This document shows, one piece after another, positions 6,117-10,599 of a DNA stretch of 10,599 nucleotides. How positions within the stretch are numbered: the first letter of the stretch is position 1; every line of letters begins with the position of its first letter. The notes beneath the pieces are model-generated. The model was given only the letters and a program-made list of their open reading frames with translations, had not been told where the DNA came from and did no database searches. Source of the DNA: Pseudomonadota bacterium (lineage in GTDB: Bacteria > Pseudomonadota > Gammaproteobacteria > Acidithiobacillales > Acidithiobacillaceae); assembly GCA_021839095.1 (NCBI GenBank), contig JAKCBU010000022.1:1-10599 (forward strand), read 5' to 3'. The translations under genes and the position numbers were made by a program.

Positions 6117-8174
6117 TCAGGGCACCATCGTTTTTGACTCAGCGCGGCGACGGATGGTCTGCAACATGGAAATGGCGGATGGGTACCCCGGATTCTCCCG
6201 CAACAACTGCAGCAGGGTCGCCGTGGCCGCGGATCGCTGGCCCGCCCGCCACTGGGTAACCGCTATCATCATCTGCAGATTGCTGCGCGCGTAGGGAAAG
6301 AGCGGACGTCGCAGGCCCGCGCGTAAAAAAACCACCCCGGCCTCGACCCGACCCTGATCCACGTAGGCCAGTTGGCTGATCTGGTTGCGCAAACTGACGC
6401 TTTCGGGATTGATGGCCAGGCCCTGGCGCCAAGCCAACAGGGCCTGGCGCTCTCGCCGTGTCTTATCCAGACCCAGCAGGGCGCCCTGCCGCAGATAGAG
6501 ATTTCCGATGGAGTTCAACACCCCCGATTGCTGTGGGATGCCCACCAAACTCTGACGATATTGGCTGAGCGCCGCCTCCACCAGAGCACGACGGTGCGCG
6601 GTATCCACTTGCGTATCCCGGTCGGCGAGCGCCAGATAGGTATTGGCGAGATAAACATGTGGTTGGGTCGCCAGCGGACGGACCAGTGTCAGCCAGTTCG
6701 CGGCCTTCATCAGAAAGACGGCGCGCTGGTTCGCATTGGGCATAACCCGGCTCAGCCAACCGTTGTCACTGAGCAGGGCAAAAGTCGCCGCGTCCGCCAC
6801 CAGATTCCAGGAAGCCATCACCACCGCGATGATCAGCAATGCCTGGGCAAAGAAACCGTGGCGGATGCCCATTCGCGGCAACAAAGGGGCCGTCTCCCCA
6901 TGCGCGTTGGTGATCCGCCAGGCGCGCGCCAGGAACAGTCCGGCCAGCAGACTCAGGGGCAGGTTGTAAAAAATAAAATTTCCCAGGGCATGACCGGTGA
7001 TGGCGAAGACCCCGAGTACCAGGCCCAACGCCTGCAGGCGCCGGGCGTCATGGATCTGCACCGCCTTGCCCGCCTGATACAGCAGACGATACAGCGCGTA
7101 CATGAGCACTCCGGCGAAACTGAGCAGGAAACCCAGATTGATGAGACCACCCTCGGCCAGATATTCCAGATAATCATTGTGGGCATAGGTGCCCGCCGAC
7201 GCCAGTTCACCCGGCAGGCGATAGGCGGGATAATTGAGAAAATAAGACCCGATTCCCGTTCCCAGCCAGGGATGGCTCAGAAACATGTGCCAGGTGGCAA
7301 TCCACATGAACTTACGCGATACCGTGGTCATGTTACTGGTGATGTAGCTGGGCGCGAGATGCCCGATCAGGTCGAAACCGTGGGCGTAATCCATCAGCAG
7401 GAGCGCGATGAATGCCAGCGCGAAGACCAGTGCAAAGCGGGAAAGCGCCGCGGGCTGCCGCCATAGTCCCCAGAGGGCAAAAGGCATGGTACAGATCCAC
7501 GCCAGGAAGCCGCCACGGCTACTGGTGGAAAAAAAGGCAAACAGGAGCAGGGTCAGCGTCACCAGGTAAAACAGGGCCGTCGGATCGATGCGAGCGCTCA
7601 GAAAGCGCACACTGCGGCGACCGTCCTGCACAAAATAGGCGACCAGGGTCGGAAAAAACAGGAGGTTCAACCAAGCGGCATAACTGTTGGTGTCCAGCAG
7701 CGGGCCGTAAGGCCGCAAATTGACCAGGTCTATCCCCTGCCCCATCCACGCGTAATATTGCCAAAGGGCCATTCCGCTCAATATCCAGGCGCTGGCCAGC
7801 ACCCCGCGCCAAAGCCAGGTCCAGAGCGGTTCGGCGAGCGGCTCCGGAATCCCCATGCTGATAAGGAAGACCAGCGGCAGCGCGCCCAGCACCCAGAAGT
7901 AGAACCAACTGCTGTAGGGCGAGCCGCTCCAGAGCAAGGTCAAACCGAGCCACAGAAACCAGAACAACATGAACACCGGCAGAAAGCCACGCGGCCAGGG
8001 CAGACCGTCCCGCAGACGCGGCCACCAGACCAGAACCCCCCAGATCAGCAACACCACGCTGGCCGAGGCCAGCAACGGGATCAACTGGCCGTTGTAATAC
8101 CAGGACAAGACATAGGCAAACAGCGGAAAGGCGGCGTAGAGCCAAATCCGAGCAGACGATACGACAGGGTTCAC
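6117..8174 (-). CDS. O-antigen ligase/polymerase-like (Wzy_C) membrane protein with TPR-like tail
   Basis: This 685-aa polytopic inner-membrane protein belongs to the Wzy_C superfamily, which transfers or polymerises undecaprenyl-linked glycans (WaaL-, Wzy- or PglL-like) on the periplasmic side. About ten to twelve hydrophobic segments cover residues 10-460. Family motifs are TSSRGG (217-222), WLGTGIGSYF (303-312) and AHNDYLEYLAEGG (331-343). Residues about 500-680 form a periplasmic helical region with TPR-like repeats, seen in PglL-like and some Wzy proteins. The start is the GTG at 8174, with GGAGG at 8179-8183. It overlaps the stop of the upstream small gene as GTGA, so the two are translationally coupled. 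The open frame extends 63 codons further, but that part covers the small gene and has no membrane character. Whether the acceptor is lipid A, a protein or a growing polymer cannot be read from the sequence. No glycosyltransferase cluster is adjacent. Confidence 0.85.
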   Translation of the reverse strand: MNPVVSSARIWLYAAFPLFAYVLSWYYNGQLIPLLASASVVLLIWGVLVWWPRLRDGLPWPRGFLPVFMLFWFLWLGLTLLWSGSPYSSWFYFWVLGALPLVFLISMGIPEPLAEPLWTWLWRGVLASAWILSGMALWQYYAWMGQGIDLVNLRPYGPLLDTNSYAAWLNLLFFPTLVAYFVQDGRRSVRFLSARIDPTALFYLVTLTLLLFAFFSTSSRGGFLAWICTMPFALWGLWRQPAALSRFALVFALAFIALLLMDYAHGFDLIGHLAPSYITSNMTTVSRKFMWIATWHMFLSHPWLGTGIGSYFLNYPAYRLPGELASAGTYAHNDYLEYLAEGGLINLGFLLSFAGVLMYALYRLLYQAGKAVQIHDARRLQALGLVLGVFAITGHALGNFIFYNLPLSLLAGLFLARAWRITNAHGETAPLLPRMGIRHGFFAQALLIIAVVMASWNLVADAATFALLSDNGWLSRVMPNANQRAVFLMKAANWLTLVRPLATQPHVYLANTYLALADRDTQVDTAHRRALVEAALSQYRQSLVGIPQQSGVLNSIGNLYLRQGALLGLDKTRRERQALLAWRQGLAINPESVSLRNQISQLAYVDQGRVEAGVVFLRAGLRRPLFPYARSNLQMMIAVTQWRAGQRSAATATLLQLLRENPGYPSAISMLQTIRRRAESKTMVP

Positions 8175-8371
8175 TGATCCTCCCCGGCATGCTGTGGACA
8201 ACGGTAGTCGCCCTGCCCTCGGCAGACCGCGGAGCGGACGGATAGGTACCGGTGACAGCGTGTGCAACGCACCAGCCGATCCACGGCGGATCTCTTCAAG
8301 TGGCGTTGCCGGTGGCGCCATCCATAAAACAGGAGCGCGGCAAACACGGCCAGCATCAGCCACTTCAGCAT
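8171..8371 (-). CDS. PP0621-family small membrane-anchored zinc-ribbon-like protein
   Basis: This 66-aa protein of unknown role has an N-terminal membrane helix (about 3-18), then a basic segment (19-32), then a mini zinc-ribbon: Cys36-x2-Cys39 and Cys58-x2-His61, with an extra Cys50. The layout of helix, basic linker and CxxC...CxxH matches my recollection of the PP0621 family. The ATG at 8371 is chosen because the open frame upstream runs through the terminator and the tRNA gene and cannot be coding; no strong ribosome site is visible. Its stop overlaps the GTG of the O-antigen-ligase-like gene, so the two products probably appear together. The ribbon would face the cytoplasm if the positive-inside rule holds. 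The gene is too short for similarity alone to be decisive. Confidence 0.75.
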   Translation of the reverse strand: MLKWLMLAVFAALLFYGWRHRQRHLKRSAVDRLVRCTRCHRYLSVRSAVCRGQGDYRCPQHAGEDQ

Positions 8372-8466
8372 AAGCACAGATATCCGTGTTGAGGTACGAA
8401 ACCGCAGCGCATTGTCCGCTTGCGCATCCGCCGTGACCCCAGACGCGACAATCGTCAATTCCTTAT

Positions 8467-8491
8467 GAAAAAGGCCCAACGATGCGGGCCT
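8467..8491 (-). terminator. Rho-independent terminator after ispB-tRNA-Pro
   Basis: On the minus strand AGGCCC (8486-8491) pairs with GGGCCT (8472-8477) across an 8-nt loop, followed by a run of T (from 8472 down to 8468). It begins about 10 nt after the tRNA CCA end, so it closes the ispB-tRNA transcript before the PP0621-like gene. This is the only canonical terminator I find in the window. Confidence 0.85.
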
Positions 8492-8500
8492 CTCCGAAAT

Positions 8501-8577
<77 letters not shown>

Positions 8578-8587
8578 ATGACATCAT

Positions 8588-9556
8588 CTAAAAATCACGC
8601 TCCACCGAGAATGCCGCCAGAAAGGCCAAAGCCTCTTTCTCTGGACTCCCCGGGAACCCGGCCAAACAAGCAACCGCCTGTTCCGCCTTGTCGGACGCAA
8701 CGCGCAAAGTGTAATCAATTGACCCTGTCCTGGCAATGATGTCCCAGACGGGATCAAAAACGGCGGGGGGGTTACCACGAAGCGCCTCGCGCAGCACCGC
8801 CCGCTCGGCGGCCGTGGCGCATTCCATGGCGTGAATGTAAGGCAACGTCGCCTTACCATCGGCCAGATCATCACCGCGATTCTTGCCCATTTTTTCGGCG
8901 CAGGTGGAGTAGTCCAAGGCATCGTCCACTAACTGAAAGGCCATTCCGAGCAGAGAGCCGTAACGCATCAGAGCGGTTTCGCTGGCGGCATCCAGCCCAT
9001 TCACGATCGCGCCGATGCGCGCCGCGGCCTCAAAAAGTTTGGCGGTCTTGGCCTCGATCACGGCGAAATAGGCCCCCGATCCCAGATGGGGATCGTTGGC
9101 GTTCTCCAACTGTGCCACTTCGCCTTGAGCAATGACGCTGGTGGCCTCCGCCATGGTGGCGAGGATGCGCATATCGCCGTCCCGCACCATCATTTCGAAG
9201 GAACGGGCGTAGAGAAAGTCGCCGACCAAAACCGCCGCAGCGTTGCCCCAGAGTTGATTGGCCGTCGCATTGTTGCGCCGCAGTTCGGAACCGTCCACCA
9301 CGTCATCGTGCAGCAACGTCGCCGTATGGATGAACTCGACCACGGCGGCCAGAGGAATCGGGCGGGGACCGCGCTCACCCCCCATACGCGCCGCCAGCAG
9401 CAGGACGATGGGGCGCAGCCTTTTACCACCAGCATTGATCAGGTAGGCGCCCATAGCCGGGATGGTCGGTACCCCGGAACGCAATTGCTCCTGGATGACC
9501 TCGTTCACCGCCATCATATCAGACCGCACGAGACGGTTGACTTCCTCCAAATCCAT
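8588..9556 (-). CDS. ispB: Polyprenyl (octaprenyl) diphosphate synthase
   Basis: This 322-aa enzyme extends farnesyl diphosphate with isopentenyl diphosphate to a long all-trans polyprenyl diphosphate, the side chain of ubiquinone. It is a cytoplasmic trans-isoprenyl-diphosphate synthase that uses Mg2+. Visible motifs are GGKRLRP (43-49, diphosphate binding), the first Asp-rich motif DDVVD (84-88) with the ELRR that follows, the second Asp-rich motif DDALD (211-215), and GKNRGDDLADGKATLP (224-239). The length equals E. coli IspB (323 aa). Chain length is inferred from family resemblance and cannot be proven from these motifs. The ATG at 9556 has AGGGG upstream. A good promoter candidate lies about 75 nt ahead. 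A run of seven C on the coding strand (8765-8771) encodes part of the NPP segment near residue 262. The tRNA-Pro gene follows directly. Confidence 0.94.
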   Translation of the reverse strand: MDLEEVNRLVRSDMMAVNEVIQEQLRSGVPTIPAMGAYLINAGGKRLRPIVLLLAARMGGERGPRPIPLAAVVEFIHTATLLHDDVVDGSELRRNNATANQLWGNAAAVLVGDFLYARSFEMMVRDGDMRILATMAEATSVIAQGEVAQLENANDPHLGSGAYFAVIEAKTAKLFEAAARIGAIVNGLDAASETALMRYGSLLGMAFQLVDDALDYSTCAEKMGKNRGDDLADGKATLPYIHAMECATAAERAVLREALRGNPPAVFDPVWDIIARTGSIDYTLRVASDKAEQAVACLAGFPGSPEKEALAFLAAFSVERDF

Positions 9557-9631
9557 GCCTTGCTGCCCCTCTGTCTGCCTGCATCAACACTTGCTCGCAC
9601 CTGCACGGTGTTGAGCTTGCGGTCGCAGGCG

Positions 9632-9661
9632 ATTGTCGTTAGCGCGGCACGAGCTTGTCAA
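9632..9661 (-). promoter_or_regulatory. Predicted sigma70-type promoter for ispB
   Basis: A perfect -35 TTGACA (minus strand, 9656-9661) is followed after 18 nt by GACAAT (9632-9637, 4 of 6 to TATAAT). It lies in the only gap before ispB and would give a leader of about 70 nt. The -35 box sits inside a short palindrome GCTTG-t-CAAGC (9653-9663), which could be an operator or chance. Confidence 0.55.
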
Positions 9662-9667
9662 GCAAGC

Positions 9668-10599
9668 CTATCCGCCACTTTGGGCGGAACCGGACAAGCC
9701 TGCCGGGATCTCGACATGACGGGACCGGGCCAGCTGCCGCAATACCTCCGGATCGCCATCCCATTGCGTCAATACACGCCACAGAGGATGCGGCCCCAGA
9801 TCGGCGCCCGCGCGCAACATGCGCTCGCGCAGAGTCTTGCCACCGGTTCCCACGGCCAGGAAAAGCAGGATCAACGTGTTGATGTAATCCTCGATATGGT
9901 GCTGCTGATGGGTGATACGCAGGAGTTCGGCGTAGAGCGGCAGACGCTGCGGCTCATGGACCATCGCCCGCTGCAGCACCGCCATCCCGTAGGCCGGATC
10001 GGAATTTCGGGAGACCAGGGTCAGCGCCATCTCCGCCGTCATGGCCACTTCCGGGGCCTGGGCCTGGGCCTGCGGTATGGGCACCGCCATCCCCACCTTC
10101 TCGGCCAGCACCAGGAGTTCAAGATTACCGGGATCCTGCGTCAGGCCGGTGTCTATGCGTTCCCGCCACCAATCCTCCGTCATAGGGACAGCACCGGGCT
10201 TTTCTCCCAAACTTTCGAGTAAAGTGGCATAGCCATCCATGTCCGCCATGGCCAGGTACGTGTCGAGGAGGCGGTTGATGGCCCGGGTTTCGTGTGGATT
10301 CAAATCCACATACCAGCGCAGCACCGTGGCCGCTTGCGCATAGTGGCCATACTCCAAATAGATGGTAGCCTCGTTGAGCAGGTCTTCGACGCTGAGCGCT
10401 TGCTGTTCGACACCACTGTCCACCCCCGCCGGGGGAACGGGCACTTCCACGCCGGTTTCAGAAGACACCTGTTGCGGTGCCCGTGCGGCGGATGCAACAT
10501 CTGGCGCGCTCCCGCTGTTTTGCACACGCCGGCGGCGCGCCCGGAGGCGGATAAACACTTCCACCAGCAGCAAGACAACAACAATAACCTCCAGAGATC
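9668..10599 (-). CDS. Membrane-anchored TPR protein, FimV-like, 5' end missing
   Basis: The gene is cut by the right edge of the window; the frame is open to base 10599, leaving about 310 residues. The first visible residues, with VIVVVLLLVEVF, form a membrane helix followed by a basic stop-transfer segment (RLRARRRR), so the rest is probably cytoplasmic. A Pro/Ala/Val-rich linker leads to helical repeats. LLNEATIYLEYGHYAQAATVL has the classic TPR alternation, and a second repeat-like unit covers DPAYGMAVLQRAMVHEPQR. A helix, acidic linker and TPR modules resemble the cytoplasmic part of FimV-type proteins, but no LysM domain or FimV C-terminal motif is visible. A FimV assignment is therefore only suggestive. 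A TTG at 10573 exists in frame but lies inside the membrane helix and is not needed as a start. ispB follows 111 nt downstream on the same strand. Confidence 0.7.
   Translation of the reverse strand, partial: SLEVIVVVLLLVEVFIRLRARRRRVQNSGSAPDVASAARAPQQVSSETGVEVPVPPAGVDSGVEQQALSVEDLLNEATIYLEYGHYAQAATVLRWYVDLNPHETRAINRLLDTYLAMADMDGYATLLESLGEKPGAVPMTEDWWRERIDTGLTQDPGNLELLVLAEKVGMAVPIPQAQAQAPEVAMTAEMALTLVSRNSDPAYGMAVLQRAMVHEPQRLPLYAELLRITHQQHHIEDYINTLILLFLAVGTGGKTLRERMLRAGADLGPHPLWRVLTQWDGDPEVLRQLARSRHVEIPAGLSGSAQSGG

Noticed and set aside
6372..7466. Plus-strand open frame of 364 codons opposite the O-antigen-ligase-like gene
   Set aside because: Gln/Arg-rich mirror frame of a gene with clear membrane segments and Wzy_C motifs.
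8175..8363. ATG start at 8363 for the O-antigen-ligase-like protein
   Set aside because: The extra 63 codons lie over the PP0621-like gene, and a GGAGG site with a GTGA overlap marks 8174 as the start.
9086..10222. Plus-strand open frame of 378 codons across ispB and the TPR gene
   Set aside because: It spans two well-supported minus-strand genes and the ispB promoter region; the product is His/Arg/Gln-rich without motifs.

Overview
The window is a compact stretch of high-GC bacterial chromosome carrying mostly housekeeping and cell-envelope genes. No plasmid, phage, transposon or CRISPR signal was seen. The gene set points to a proteobacterium: a family-4 Fe-S uracil-DNA glycosylase with a Pro/Ala-rich linker, a Uup-type ABC-F ATPase, an octaprenyl-diphosphate-synthase-like IspB, a PP0621-family small protein and an FtsI-type penicillin-binding protein. 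Protein flavour and layout remind me of Acidithiobacillus or a related gammaproteobacterial lineage, but that is an inference that I could not test by search.

Left part (1-3555). The 3' end of an unrecognised Cys-containing gene (+) converges, 10 nt apart, on a family-4 uracil-DNA glycosylase gene (-). A divergent intergenic region of 174 nt follows. Then come a small DUF4870-type membrane protein (+) and uup (+), which may form a unit.

Middle part (3588-5966). A minus-strand unit converges on uup. It holds an FtsI-like class B penicillin-binding protein followed by two small unrecognised membrane proteins. Stop and start codons overlap at both junctions (TTGA, then an 8-nt overlap), so the three products are probably made together at the inner membrane. 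Upstream of this unit lies a 150-nt gap holding a strong composite hairpin.

Right part (6117-10599). Still on the minus strand are a large Wzy_C/O-antigen-ligase-like polytopic protein with a TPR-like tail, coupled by a GTGA overlap to a 66-aa PP0621-like zinc-ribbon protein. Before them come a Rho-independent terminator, tRNA-Pro(CGG) and ispB, the tRNA lying only 10 nt after the ispB stop. The window ends in a 5'-truncated membrane-anchored TPR protein of FimV-like character.

The most interesting points are the PBP plus two-small-protein module (SxD in place of SxN, seven periplasmic cysteines), the structured leader before it, the tRNA embedded in the ispB 3' region, and a C8 tract in the glycosylase linker. 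No clearly new defence or mobile system is visible.
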